The notes: generated from the letters alone by a model not told the origin. DNA of 64,000 nucleotides from Kitasatospora mediocidica KCTC 9733 (GCF_000744225.1 NZ_JQLN01000005.1:2503001-2567000), one strand, 5' to 3'; shown: positions 39,924-49,093, counted from the first letter of the stretch. Numbers and translations: made by a program.

Positions 39924-41227
39924 ACCTGCGGCGGCAGATCGCCACCACCGTCGCCGTGGTCTCCATTCTGCTGGCGCTCGCGGTGGGCGTGCTGGTCCAT
40001 CAGGCCTCGGTCCGTCAGCACACCGAGCAGGCCCGCAAGTCGGCGCAGACGGCGCTGACCGCCGTGATCTCCGGCTACAACCAGAACAGTGAGCTGTCCG
40101 GCTGGAACGCCAAGGTCGACGACGCGCAACTGCCCCCGCAGCTGCGGCGGCTGGCCGAGGAAGGGCACCAGGGCTCGATGCTCGGCCCCGGCCCGCAGGG
40201 CACCGCGATGTGGGCGGCGGCCGGGACCGGGAGCCGGCCCGGGGGCCAGGTGTTCTCGGTCCGGGTGGACTTCGCCGACGACGAGCGGGCCATCGCCGAC
40301 TTCGACCGATCGATCCTGCTCTCGGCCGCGCTGGCGGTCGCCGTCACAGTGCTCGCGGGTGTGCTGGCCGCTGACCGGATCAGCAAGCGGTTGCGCACGG
40401 CGGCGCGTACCGCCCGGACCATCGCCCAGGGCGACCTGGACGCCCGGATCGGACCGCTCGGCGGCGCCCGCGACGAGGTGGCGGAGCTGGCGGCCGCCGT
40501 CGACTCGATGTCGGCCGTGCTGCGCAGCAAGCTGCGGCACGAGCAGCGCTTCACCGCCGACGTGGCGCACGAGCTGCGCACCCCGCTGACCGGGCTGCTG
40601 ACCGCCGCCGAGCTGCTCCCGCCCGGCCGGCCCACCGAGCTGGTGCGCAACCGGGTGCGGCTGCTGTGCAGCCTGACCGAGGACCTGTTGGAGGTCTCCC
40701 GGCTGGACGCGCGGGCCGAGTCCGCCGAGCTGTCCGTCGTCCCGCTCGGACCGGTGGTCGCCCGGATCGTGTCGGGCGCGGGCGCGGGGGCAGCCGTGGA
40801 CCTGTCGGTCGAGCGGGACGCGCAGGTCAGCACCGACATCCGGCGGCTCGACCGGATCCTCTCCAACCTGGTCGCCAACGCCCACCGGCACGGCGGCGCC
40901 CCGGTGCTGGTCCGGGTGGACGGGACCACCGTGACCATCCGCGACCACGGGCCCGGCTACCCCGAGGACGTCCTGCGGGAGGGCCCGCAGCGCTTCCGCA
41001 CCGGGGCGCGCGAGCGCGGGCACGGTCACGGGCTCGGCCTGACCATCGCGCAGGGCCACGCCGAGGCGATCGGGATCGCGCTGCTGCTGCGCAACCACCC
41101 CGAGGGCGGGGCGGTGGCCGAGCTGGTGCTCCCGAACGCGGACGGGGACGGCCCTGCGCAGCCGGTGGACGGCGCGCAGCGCCCGGTGCGGCGCCGGCTC
41201 CCGGGCCGTCGCACCGCTGCCCGGTAG
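39920..41227 (+). CDS. Sensor histidine kinase
   Basis: 435 aa. Two membrane helices (about 10-28 and 130-152) flank a short extracytoplasmic region of about 100 residues. A HAMP segment follows (about 153-205), then the H-box FTADVAHELRTPLTGLL and an ATPase domain with N-box LVANAHRHGG, G1 DHGPGYP and G2 GHGHGLGLTIAQ. Cognate partner of the preceding regulator by overlap (GTGA). The signal is unknown; the sortase and surface protein in the same operon point to the cell wall. A terminator follows. Confidence 0.92.
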   Translation: MNLRRQIATTVAVVSILLALAVGVLVHQASVRQHTEQARKSAQTALTAVISGYNQNSELSGWNAKVDDAQLPPQLRRLAEEGHQGSMLGPGPQGTAMWAAAGTGSRPGGQVFSVRVDFADDERAIADFDRSILLSAALAVAVTVLAGVLAADRISKRLRTAARTARTIAQGDLDARIGPLGGARDEVAELAAAVDSMSAVLRSKLRHEQRFTADVAHELRTPLTGLLTAAELLPPGRPTELVRNRVRLLCSLTEDLLEVSRLDARAESAELSVVPLGPVVARIVSGAGAGAAVDLSVERDAQVSTDIRRLDRILSNLVANAHRHGGAPVLVRVDGTTVTIRDHGPGYPEDVLREGPQRFRTGARERGHGHGLGLTIAQGHAEAIGIALLLRNHPEGGAVAELVLPNADGDGPAQPVDGAQRPVRRRLPGRRTAAR

Positions 41228-41243
41228 CGGTGCGGGGCAAGGC

Positions 41244-41273
41244 AAAGGGCCCCGCGGGGGAACGGGGCCCTTT
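41244..41273 (+). terminator. Terminator after the sortase/two-component operon
   Basis: AAAGGGCCCCG (41244-41254) and CGGGGCCCTTT (41263-41273), a perfect 11-bp stem ending in TTTG. Confidence 0.88.
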
Positions 41274-42127
41274 GTCGCTCAGCACACGGCGTCAGGGCTG
41301 CGCCGGTGCTGGGGCGACGGCGCCGGGGGAAGAGCGCCGTCTATTCGGTTGGCTCTGAAAAGGGGCGCAGCGGTGCGCGCCGGGTGGGCGCGGCGGCCGG
41401 TCCTGCTCACCGGGTGCTCACTGAGCGTGAGGTGACGGTCGTGGCTGCCGTCGGTGGACGACGTCATCGCGATGAACGGCGCGCCGGTCTGTCGAAGCCC
41501 CCCGGTGAACCCCCTGGGAGCATCGTCCTCGACAGAGCACGTGCTCTGCAACCGATTCGGCCGAGTTCGGGCCTGTCCATTTTCCGCCGCGCCCACTCCT
41601 GACACCTTGTCAGCACTTGGTCACGGCCGCGCCCGGGCGACTCCCCGGGGGCGACACGGGATGTCACGCTGCGTAGCACCCGGGTGGTGCGGTGGTGGTC
41701 CCGGGCGTCCCCGGAGCCACCACCGCACCTCCTGGCGCAGTCGTGGGCCGGCCGCTGTCCCCTGCCGCCGGTCCACCGCACCCGCGCACGGTCCCACGGC
41801 GCGCCGGGCCCCCGAGCTGAGCGGGGGCGGCGGAGCGCCACGCGCGCGAGTGGACTGGAAACTTCCACGCGTGGTCCTGCCGAGCCGTACGCGTCGAGGG
41901 CCCAGGCGCCGGGCCGGTGCGGCGCACCTGGCGGGTGCGGCGCGTTCGTACGGTCGCTGGGTGCAACGAGTGCGCGCCGCCGCCGGACACGGCCGGGCGG
42001 CCCGGCAAGCGGGTGAAACGGGGCAGGACGTACCCCCGGTAGACTTCAGGTGACACCCCCACTCGTCACCGCCCTTCCAGGGTCGCGCTGCGCGCGGGCC
42101 CCTGGATCCGCCGCCGGAAGGCCGTTC
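41274..42127. other. Gene-free region upstream of guaA
   Basis: About 850 bp in which no open frame has a convincing start, family motif or ribosome-binding site. It contains the 16-bp palindrome at 41533-41548, a smaller CTGACA/TGTCAG inverted repeat near 41601-41615 and a TAGACT box (42040-42045) suited to a guaA promoter with an 80-nt leader. It may hold a small RNA or a decayed gene. Confidence 0.5.
41533..41548. promoter_or_regulatory. Perfect 16-bp palindrome CAGAGCACGTGCTCTG
   Basis: An uninterrupted inverted repeat far from any start codon, within the gene-free stretch. A dimeric repressor site or a methyl-transfer/recognition site is possible. It does not match the LexA, CIRCE or iron boxes. 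Confidence 0.45.
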
Positions 42128-43723
42128 GTGTCCTCTGCTACCCCCGACCAGTCCGTACCGCCGGTCGACACCGTCCTGGTGGTCGACTTCGGCGCCCAGT
42201 ACGCCCAGCTCATCGCCCGCCGGGTGCGTGAGGCACGGGTCTACAGCGAGGTCGTCCCGCACACCATGCCGGTGGCGGAGATCCTCGCCAAGAACCCGAA
42301 GGCGATCATCCTCTCCGGAGGCCCCTCCTCCGTCTACGCCGAGGGCGCGCCCTCGATCGAGCGGGAGATCTTCGAGTCCGGCATCCCGGTCTTCGGCATG
42401 TGCTACGGCTTCCAGCTGATGGCGAAGACGCTCGGCGGCACCGTCGACAACAACGGCAGCCGCGAGTACGGCCGCACGCCGATGACCGTGACGCAGCCCG
42501 GCTCCTCGCTCTTCGAGGGCACCCCGGTCGAGCAGTCGGTGTGGATGTCGCACGGCGACGCCTGCTCCGCCGCCCCGACGGGCTTCACCGTCACCGCGCG
42601 CACCGAGGGCGTGCCGGTCGCCGCCTTCGAGGACGACGAGCGCAAGCTCTACGGCGTCCAGTACCACCCCGAGGTGATGCACAGCACGCACGGCCAGCAG
42701 GTGCTGGAGCACTTCCTGTACCGCGGTGCGGGCCTGGCCCCGTCCTGGACCGCCGCCAACGTCGCCGAGGAGTCGATCGAGGCCGTCCGCGCCCAGATCG
42801 GCAGCAAGCGCGTGATCTGCGGGCTGTCCGGCGGCGTGGACTCCGCGGTTGCCGCGGCGCTCGTCCAGAAGGCCGTCGGCGACCAGCTGACCTGTGTCTT
42901 CGTCGACCACGGGCTGCTGCGCAAGGGCGAGGCCGAGCAGGTCGAGAAGGACTTCGTGGCCGCCACCGGCGTCAAGCTCAAGGTGGTCGACGCCCAGCAG
43001 CGCTTCCTGGACGCGCTGGCCGGGGTCAGCGACCCCGAGGAGAAGCGCAAGATCATCGGCCGGGAGTTCATCCGGGTCTTCGAGCAGGCCGCCCGCGAGG
43101 TGGTCGAGGAGGCCGGCGCGACCGGCGAGCCGGTGGAGTTCCTGGTCCAGGGCACCCTGTACCCGGACGTGGTGGAGTCCGGCGGCGGCGCCGGCACCGC
43201 CAACATCAAGTCGCACCACAACGTCGGCGGGCTTCCCGACGACATGCAGTTCAAGCTCGTCGAGCCGCTGCGCCGGCTCTTCAAGGACGAGGTCCGGATG
43301 GTCGGCCTGGAGCTCGGCCTCCCCGGCGAGATCGTCTGGCGCCAGCCGTTCCCCGGTCCCGGCCTCGGCATCCGGATCGTCGGCGACGTGACCAGGGAGC
43401 GCCTGGACCTGCTCCGCGAGGCCGACGCGATCGCCCGCGCCGAGCTCTCGGCGGCGGGCCTGGACCGCGACATCTGGCAGTGCCCGGTGGTGCTCCTCGC
43501 CGACGTCCGCTCGGTGGGCGTGCAGGGCGACGGCCGCACCTACGGCCACCCGATCGTGCTGCGCCCGGTCTCCTCCGAGGACGCCATGACCGCCGACTGG
43601 TCGCGGGTCCCCTACGAGGTGCTCGCGAAGATCTCGACCCGGATCACCAACGAGGTCCCGGACGTCAACCGCGTGGTGCTGGACGTCACCAGCAAGCCGC
43701 CGGGCACCATCGAGTGGGAGTAA
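42128..43723 (+). CDS. guaA: GMP synthase (glutamine-hydrolysing)
   Basis: Aminates XMP to GMP. 531 aa from GTG 42128 with GGAAGG 6 nt upstream. The class I amidotransferase domain has [15 protein letters not shown], the nucleophile Cys in [10 protein letters not shown], and His/Glu in QYHPEVMH. The ATP pyrophosphatase domain begins [14 protein letters not shown] (SGGVDS P-loop), and the dimerisation domain ends KPPGTIEWE. Completes the guanylate pathway with guaB. A strong hairpin follows. Confidence 0.97.
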   Translation: MSSATPDQSVPPVDTVLVVDFGAQYAQLIARRVREARVYSEVVPHTMPVAEILAKNPKAIILSGGPSSVYAEGAPSIEREIFESGIPVFGMCYGFQLMAKTLGGTVDNNGSREYGRTPMTVTQPGSSLFEGTPVEQSVWMSHGDACSAAPTGFTVTARTEGVPVAAFEDDERKLYGVQYHPEVMHSTHGQQVLEHFLYRGAGLAPSWTAANVAEESIEAVRAQIGSKRVICGLSGGVDSAVAAALVQKAVGDQLTCVFVDHGLLRKGEAEQVEKDFVAATGVKLKVVDAQQRFLDALAGVSDPEEKRKIIGREFIRVFEQAAREVVEEAGATGEPVEFLVQGTLYPDVVESGGGAGTANIKSHHNVGGLPDDMQFKLVEPLRRLFKDEVRMVGLELGLPGEIVWRQPFPGPGLGIRIVGDVTRERLDLLREADAIARAELSAAGLDRDIWQCPVVLLADVRSVGVQGDGRTYGHPIVLRPVSSEDAMTADWSRVPYEVLAKISTRITNEVPDVNRVVLDVTSKPPGTIEWE

Positions 43724-43741
43724 CTCCTCTCCCCGCCGATT

Positions 43742-43791
43742 GAACGACCGCACCGCCATCCGCGTATCCGTGGGTGGCGGTGCGGCCGTTC
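43742..43791 (+). terminator. Terminator after guaA
   Basis: GAACGACCGCACCGCCA (43742-43758) pairs with TGGCGGTGCGGCCGTTC (43775-43791) with one mismatch. Confidence 0.9.
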
Positions 43792-43913
43792 GCGGTGGAT
43801 CCGGGTGAGGATCTGCCGTGCGGTGATCAGGATGCCGCCGAAAGCACCATGGAACGGGCAGAATGCGGACCAGTCCCGTCGGAAGCTGACGGGCCGTACG
43901 GGAAGGTGGCGAC

Positions 43914-44963
43914 ATGATGGAGGGGACCAAGGACCCGGTCGAGGCCGGAGGCTCCGCCTCGGCGTCACCCCCGGTGGATCCGGGGCCGACCGGGCGCGCC
44001 GAGCGCGCGGCCCGGCGCAAGGCCTTCGCCGGGCGCTACGCCCTGCTGCCGCTGCGTCTCTTCCTGGGCGTCACCTTCGTCTACGCGGGCCTCGACAAGC
44101 TCGCGGACAGCCACTACCTGGCCGGGCGCAACGACCCGCTCTCCTTCTACGCGCAGACCGTGGCCGCCAAGGCGGGCAGCCCGATCGGCTGGGCGCTGGA
44201 ACCGGCCCTGCACGCGCCGACGTTCTTCGGCCTGCTGATCGCCTTCGGCGAGCTCGCGGTCGGACTCGGCACCCTCTTCGGCCTGCTGGGACGGGTGGCC
44301 GCGCTCGGTGGGACGCTGCTCAGCCTGACGCTCTTCCTGACCATCAGCTGGAACGTCTCGCCGTACTACCTCGGCAACGACCTGCCGTACCTGATGGCCT
44401 GGACGGCGCTGCTGCTGGCCGGCACGCCCTATCTGTCGGTGGACGGCTATCTGGCCCGGCGGGCCGAGCGCGACCGGCAGCGCGGGCTGACCGAGAGCGC
44501 GGTGCTCCGGCGGACCGTGCTGGACGGCGGGATCGCCGCGGTCGCGCTCGGCGGCGGCGGGTTGCTGGCCGGGTCGCTGACCGCCACCTTCGTGCGCCGC
44601 AAGCCGAAGCCGGCCGCCGCGGCCGGGAGCACCGCTCCCGCCCAGGGCGCCGCCAAGGTCTCGGTGGCCGTCGCGGACGTCCCGGTGGGCGGCTCGGCCA
44701 CGGTCAAGGACCCGTCCAGCGGGGACGCCGTCTACGTCGTCCAGCCGACCGCCGGGCAGTACTGCGGCCTCTCCTCGGTCTGCACCCACGCCGGCTGCAC
44801 CGTGGACCCGCCGAAGAACGGGCAGCTCTCCTGCCCCTGCCACGGCTCGCGCTTCGACGCGAGCACCGGCGCGGTGCTGAACGGACCGGCGGTCAAGCCG
44901 CTGCCGAAGTACACGGTCACCAAGGACGGCGACCGCCTCGACCTCGGCGCTGTCCAGAGCTAA
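43914..44963 (+). CDS. DoxX-like membrane domain fused to a Rieske [2Fe-2S] domain
   Basis: 349 aa. A DoxX/TQO-DoxD-like module with four membrane helices covers about residues 40-180 (LPLRLFLGVTFVYAGLDKL is its first helix). One more helix at about 205-222 is followed by a soluble Rieske domain (about 240-349) with cluster ligands CTHAGC and CPCHGSRFD. The orientation would put the cluster outside. A membrane redox role (quinone-linked) is inferred. ATG 43914 or 43917 may both serve. Its stop overlaps the end of the opposite-strand gene by 3 nt. Confidence 0.85.
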   Translation: MMEGTKDPVEAGGSASASPPVDPGPTGRAERAARRKAFAGRYALLPLRLFLGVTFVYAGLDKLADSHYLAGRNDPLSFYAQTVAAKAGSPIGWALEPALHAPTFFGLLIAFGELAVGLGTLFGLLGRVAALGGTLLSLTLFLTISWNVSPYYLGNDLPYLMAWTALLLAGTPYLSVDGYLARRAERDRQRGLTESAVLRRTVLDGGIAAVALGGGGLLAGSLTATFVRRKPKPAAAAGSTAPAQGAAKVSVAVADVPVGGSATVKDPSSGDAVYVVQPTAGQYCGLSSVCTHAGCTVDPPKNGQLSCPCHGSRFDASTGAVLNGPAVKPLPKYTVTKDGDRLDLGAVQS

Positions 44964-45178
44964 CGGTCTTCCGGCGGTTCGGGGCTGCGGCCGCGGCGGG
45001 ACATCGCGGCCACCGCGCTCGCCAGCCCCGCGCCGCCGAGCACGATGAAGGTGACCGGCAGCACGATCCGCCCGCTGACCGTGAAGCCGTTCAGCGAGGC
45101 GGCCAGGTAGAGCGCACCGAGCGTCGTGAAGAGCCCGCCCGCGACGAGCGAGAAGAGGTCGATCCGGTGCCGCTTCAT
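44960..45178 (-). CDS. Small two-helix membrane protein
   Basis: 72 aa, KRHRIDLFSLVAGGLFTTLG then a second hydrophobic helix (IVLPVTFIVLGGAGLASAV) and a charged tail. ATG 45178 overlaps the stop of the PspC/toast-rack gene (ATGA), so it is the second gene of that transcript. Both ends are basic or polar, so both termini may be cytoplasmic. A small accessory of an envelope-stress module is a reasonable guess. Confidence 0.7.
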   Translation of the reverse strand: MKRHRIDLFSLVAGGLFTTLGALYLAASLNGFTVSGRIVLPVTFIVLGGAGLASAVAAMSRRGRSPEPPEDR

Positions 45179-46725
45179 CCCTGTTCCACCTGTACGTCGC
45201 CGAGGCCGACCTCGATGTCGAGGACGATGGTTCCCTTGGAGTGCTCTCCCTGAAGGGGGCTCAGCGCGAAGGTCCGGTTGGTGCCGAAGCCTCCGTTGAG
45301 CGTGCCGTCCGGCACCGTGACGTCGCCGACGCCGCTGCGGACGGTGAGTACGACGTCCACGTCGGGCGGCAGCGTCACGTGCACGTCACCGGCGCCGAGT
45401 TTGGCCGTCGTTTTGACCGAGCCGCCGGCCGGGTCCACGGCTCGCAGGTCGAGCGCCATGTCGCCGGCCCCCAGGGCGTACTCGTGCTGGAGGTCGGCCG
45501 CGCCGGCCGGCGTCCAACTGTGGTCTCCGAAGGCTGAGTTGGCCGAGGTCGTGGAGTGGCCGAGGGCGGCCAGCAGCATGGTGAGCAGCAGTGCCGGGAT
45601 CGCCAGCTTCCGGGCCCGGCCGAACTTCGCGCCCAGCAGGATGGTCAGCCCCAGGCCGAGGAGCGCGACGGCCAGCACGGTGGAGAGCAGCACCGTGGTG
45701 CTGTGGTGGCCGAAGCCGCCTCGCCAGACCAGGGCCGCCGCACCCACCGAGAGCAGCAGGCCGAGCGGGGCGAGGAAGGACCGCGGCCGGCGGCGGACCG
45801 GTGCCGGTGCGGGCGGCGCCGGCCGGACGCCTTCGGACTTGCGCAGCGGGTCGCCGCTCGGCAGGTCGGAGCGCTGCCACCAGGGCTGCGCGGGCGCGCC
45901 GGGCGGCGGGGTGGCGTAGCCGCCGGGCGGCGGGTACGGGCCCTGGTACGGGTTGCGCTCGGGGTGCCGGGGGTCCCACAGGTAGCCGCTCGGCCCGGCC
46001 GGCGGGGTGTCCTGCGGGGTGCCGTCGTCGGCGGGTCGCGCGTCGGTGCCCCAGGCGCTCTGCCGGGTGGCCTGCGAGAGGTCCTCCTTGGCCAGGTTGA
46101 CCCGGTCGTGGAACTCGGCCTTGCGGGCCGTCCACTCGGTGTGGAAGTCCTGCCGCCAGGTCTTCCAGTCGGCCAGCGCGGACGGCGGTCCGGCGGCCCC
46201 CGAGGGCCCCGGGGCCGGCCGGTCGTACGGTCCGCCCGGGCGCTCCGGCCGGCCGTGCCCGTCGGCCCGGCGCCGGCGCTCGGGGTCGTAGCGCACCGCC
46301 AGGAAGATCATCGCGCCGAGCAGCAGCAGCGGGAAGGCGGAGTCGCCACTGCCCATCCAGGAGAAGAAGACCCCGGTGCCGATCACGGTGAGCAGCACCG
46401 CGCCGATCGACTGCCCGTCCACCCGTCCGGTCAGCACCCGCTGGAGCTCGGTCCGGCCGTGCTTGTCCTCGGCCGCCCCGGGGACGCTCTCGGTCGGGAC
46501 GATCAACCAGGCCAGGCCGTACAGGAAGAGCCCGAGCCCGCCGGTGAGGCAGAGCACGGCGACCACCACCCGGAAGATCACCGGGTCGATGTCCAGGTGC
46601 CGGCCGAGCCCGCCGCAGACACCGGCCAGCACGCGGTGCTGCTCGCTGCGGGTCAGCGGGGGGCGGCCGTCGGGTCCGTCCTGGGCGGCCTGCTGGTCCT
46701 CCGCCGCGGTCTGCTCGTCCGTCAT
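45175..46725 (-). CDS. PspC-domain membrane protein with C-terminal toast-rack (LiaF-like) domain
   Basis: 516 aa from ATG 46725. The N-terminal PspC domain (about 25-85) has HRVLAGVCGGLGRHLDIDP and a helix; two further helices at about 110-150 precede a long Pro/Gln/Gly-rich cytoplasmic segment. Two more helices (about 335-395) lead to a C-terminal beta-repeat domain with the recurring pattern GAGDMALDLR, GAGDVHVTLP, GVGDVTVPDG, GLGDVQVEQ. That is a toast-rack fold as in LiaF. Divergent from a kinase that also carries PspC, so it probably modulates that kinase. Confidence 0.85.
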   Translation of the reverse strand: MTDEQTAAEDQQAAQDGPDGRPPLTRSEQHRVLAGVCGGLGRHLDIDPVIFRVVVAVLCLTGGLGLFLYGLAWLIVPTESVPGAAEDKHGRTELQRVLTGRVDGQSIGAVLLTVIGTGVFFSWMGSGDSAFPLLLLGAMIFLAVRYDPERRRRADGHGRPERPGGPYDRPAPGPSGAAGPPSALADWKTWRQDFHTEWTARKAEFHDRVNLAKEDLSQATRQSAWGTDARPADDGTPQDTPPAGPSGYLWDPRHPERNPYQGPYPPPGGYATPPPGAPAQPWWQRSDLPSGDPLRKSEGVRPAPPAPAPVRRRPRSFLAPLGLLLSVGAAALVWRGGFGHHSTTVLLSTVLAVALLGLGLTILLGAKFGRARKLAIPALLLTMLLAALGHSTTSANSAFGDHSWTPAGAADLQHEYALGAGDMALDLRAVDPAGGSVKTTAKLGAGDVHVTLPPDVDVVLTVRSGVGDVTVPDGTLNGGFGTNRTFALSPLQGEHSKGTIVLDIEVGLGDVQVEQG

Positions 46726-46781
46726 GCCTCCATCCTGCTGGCTGCGGTCGCCGGGCGGGACCCGCGGGGGCCCTGTCGTGA

Positions 46782-46822
46782 CCCTGATCTGTCCCTGAGA
46801 CCGATCAGGGCCCAACCCTGAT
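46782..46822. promoter_or_regulatory. Phased CCCTGA repeats in the divergent promoter, probable operator
   Basis: CCCTGA at 46782, 46793 and 46816 and its complement TCAGGG at 46805-46810 recur every 11-12 bp in the 117-bp gap between the PspC gene and the PspC kinase. The outer pair also forms CCCTGATC-N13-GATCAGGG. Likely bound by the LuxR-type regulator encoded next door. Confidence 0.5.
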
Positions 46823-46842
46823 GCGCCGACGGGCGCGCACGT

Positions 46843-48330
46843 GTGACCATCGGTGGCGTGGCAGCCCCCGGTACCGATTCCAACGCAGTGCCCCCGGCCT
46901 CCGACGGCGTGTCGGCGCAGGGCGGCGAGCCGACCCCGCAGGCCGGTCGGCCGCCCTACCGCAAGCTCTACCGCACTCCGCACGGGCGGATGCTCGGCGG
47001 TGTGGCGCACGGCCTCGCGGTCCATCTGGGGCTGCCGCTGGCCTGGGTGCGGCTGGCTTTCGTGCTGCTCTTCTTCGCCAACGGGATAGGCGGGCTGCTC
47101 TACGCGGCGTTCTGGTTCGTGGTGCCGATCGGCATCGGCGAGCCGGCCCGCGGCAACGGACTGGGTGTCACCTATGTCTGGGCGAATGGCGCGTTCGTCC
47201 CGGCGGGCGCCTCCGGCGTGAGCCCCGAGCCGCTGCTCAAGGGCCGCCGGGGCCGGCTCGGCCGGTTGCGCGATCTGCTGCAGCGCACCTTCCAGGGCGA
47301 GCCCGCGCCGGTCTCCGCCACCGACGGCACGGCACCCTCGGGCGGCGCGGCCAGCCGGCAGAACCTCGGCCAGCTGGCCGCCCTGCTGATGCTGGTGATC
47401 GGCGTCATGGCGCTGCTGAACGCGCTGCACATCCAGTCCTCGCAGCCGTACGCCTGGCCGCTGCTGGCGATCGGCGTCGGCGTGGCGCTGGTCTGGCGGC
47501 AGGCGGACGACTCCCGCTGGCAGCGCTGGTTCGGCCTGGACAACGGCAGCAAGCGCAGCAGCGCCTTCGTCCGGGTCGGTGCCGGCGTGCTGCTGGTGAC
47601 GGTCGGCATCATCGGCTTCCTGGTGCTCCAGGGCGCCGGCTCCACGCTGGCCTCGGTGGTGGAGGCCTCGCTCGCGGTGCTGGCCGGGGTGCTGGTGCTG
47701 ACCGGGCCGTACGCGCTGCGGATGTGGCAGGACCTGGGCGCCGAGCGGACCGCCCGGATCCGCGCCCAGGAGCGGGCCGAGATCGCCGCGCACGTGCACG
47801 ACTCGGTACTGCACACGCTGACCCTGATCCAGCGCAACGCCGAGGACTCCAAGGAGGTGCTGCGCCTGGCCCGGGCTCAGGAGCGCGAGCTGCGGCTCTG
47901 GCTCTACCGTCCGGAGGCCGCCGCCGAGGCGGCGCCCGACACCCTGGCCGAGCGGATCCGTGAGGTGGTCGCCGAGGTCGAGGACCGGCACGGGGTCCCG
48001 GTCGAGCTGGTCTGCGTCGGCGACTGCCCGATGGACGAGCGGATCTCGGCGCAGATCCAGGCCGCGAGGGAGGCCATGGTCAACGCGGCCAAGTACGGTG
48101 GCGGAGGACCGGTGCAGGTCTACGCCGAGGTGGAGGGGAGGACGGTGTCGGTGTTCGTACGCGACCACGGGCCCGGCTTCGACCCGGACACCGTGCCGGA
48201 GGACCGGATGGGCGTACGGGAGTCGATCATCGGCCGGATGAAGCGCAACGGGGGCACCGCACGCGTGCGCCCGGCGCCCGACGGCGGCACCGAGGTCGAG
48301 CTGGAGATGGAGAGAGCTGCTGATGACTGA
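46843..48330 (+). CDS. PspC-domain sensor histidine kinase (HisKA_3 type)
   Basis: 495 aa. PspC domain at about 42-105 (RMLGGVAHGLAVHLGLPL plus a helix), then two to three pairs of membrane helices (about 170-300). The cytoplasmic kinase has the phospho-His in AAHVHDSVLHTLTLIQ and the ATPase motifs EAMVNAAKYGG and DHGPGFDPD. This is the DesK/LiaS class. GTG 46843 or 46858 may start it. It overlaps the regulator gene by 8 nt. The layout resembles a LiaFSR-like cell-envelope stress circuit. Confidence 0.9.
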   Translation: MTIGGVAAPGTDSNAVPPASDGVSAQGGEPTPQAGRPPYRKLYRTPHGRMLGGVAHGLAVHLGLPLAWVRLAFVLLFFANGIGGLLYAAFWFVVPIGIGEPARGNGLGVTYVWANGAFVPAGASGVSPEPLLKGRRGRLGRLRDLLQRTFQGEPAPVSATDGTAPSGGAASRQNLGQLAALLMLVIGVMALLNALHIQSSQPYAWPLLAIGVGVALVWRQADDSRWQRWFGLDNGSKRSSAFVRVGAGVLLVTVGIIGFLVLQGAGSTLASVVEASLAVLAGVLVLTGPYALRMWQDLGAERTARIRAQERAEIAAHVHDSVLHTLTLIQRNAEDSKEVLRLARAQERELRLWLYRPEAAAEAAPDTLAERIREVVAEVEDRHGVPVELVCVGDCPMDERISAQIQAAREAMVNAAKYGGGGPVQVYAEVEGRTVSVFVRDHGPGFDPDTVPEDRMGVRESIIGRMKRNGGTARVRPAPDGGTEVELEMERAADD

Positions 48331-49024
48331 GGCTGTGGCGACGGGAGCCGGGTCGGACGGGCCCGCGAGGGTGGCCCGGGTGGTCCTGGTGGACGACCAC
48401 CGGATGTTCCGTACCGGGGTCCGGGCCGAGATCGGCCGGACCGAGGTCACCGGCATCGACGTGGTGGGGGAGGCCGACGACGTCGAGTCGGCGGTCCGGG
48501 TGGTCGCCGAGACCCGCCCGGACGTCGTGCTGCTCGACGTCCACCTGCCCGGCGGCGGCGGGGTGGAGGTGCTGCGCCGCTCGACCGCCGTGATGGGCGA
48601 GCCCGGGGGCGTGAAGTTCCTCGCGCTCTCGGTCTCCGACGCGGCCGAGGACGTGATCGGCGTGATCCGCGGGGGTGCGCGCGGCTACGTCACCAAGACC
48701 ATCACGGGCGGTGACCTGGTCAACGCGATCTTCCGGATCGGCGACGGCGACGCGGTCTTCTCCCCGCGGCTGGCCGGTTTCGTGCTGGACGCGTTCGCCG
48801 CCACCGACACCCCGCCGGTCGACGAGGACCTCGACCGGCTCACCCAGCGCGAGCGTGAGGTGCTGCGCCTGATCGCCCGGGGCTACGCCTACAAGGAGAT
48901 CGCCAAGCAGCTCTTCATCTCGGTGAAGACGGTCGAGAGTCACGTCTCGGCCGTGCTGCGCAAGCTCCAGCTGAGCAACCGGCACGAGCTGACCCGCTGG
49001 GCGACGGCCCGCCGCCTGGTCTGA
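48323..49024 (+). CDS. LuxR/NarL-family response regulator
   Basis: 233 aa. Receiver: acidic pocket VLVDDHRMF, phospho-Asp in VVLLDVHLPG, Ser in ALSVSD and Lys in GYVTKTI. Helix-turn-helix near the C-terminus: LTQREREVLRLIARGYAYKEI and SVKTVESHVSAVLRKLQL. Overlaps the kinase stop by 8 nt; partner by position. Probable ligand of the CCCTGA repeats upstream of its kinase. Confidence 0.93.
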   Translation: MTEAVATGAGSDGPARVARVVLVDDHRMFRTGVRAEIGRTEVTGIDVVGEADDVESAVRVVAETRPDVVLLDVHLPGGGGVEVLRRSTAVMGEPGGVKFLALSVSDAAEDVIGVIRGGARGYVTKTITGGDLVNAIFRIGDGDAVFSPRLAGFVLDAFAATDTPPVDEDLDRLTQREREVLRLIARGYAYKEIAKQLFISVKTVESHVSAVLRKLQLSNRHELTRWATARRLV

Positions 49025-49034
49025 GCACCCCGCA

Positions 49035-49078
49035 ACGCGTGAGGCCGGCCCGGTGTCCACCGGGCCGGCCTCACGCGT
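49035..49078. terminator. Bidirectional terminator
   Basis: A perfect 20-bp stem (49035-49054 with 49059-49078) and a 4-nt loop GTCC, between convergent genes. By far the longest perfect stem in the window. Confidence 0.93.
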
Positions 49079-49093
49079 CGGTTCCGCGGGCGG

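Noticed and set aside
41454-42053. 199-codon plus-strand open frame before guaA
   Set aside because: No ribosome-binding site, Arg-rich random-looking composition, no motif; kept as gene-free.
45175-48456. 1093-codon reading of the PspC gene extending into the kinase region
   Set aside because: The part beyond 46725 is antisense to the PspC kinase and regulator and lacks conserved sequence; ATG 46725 precedes the PspC domain.
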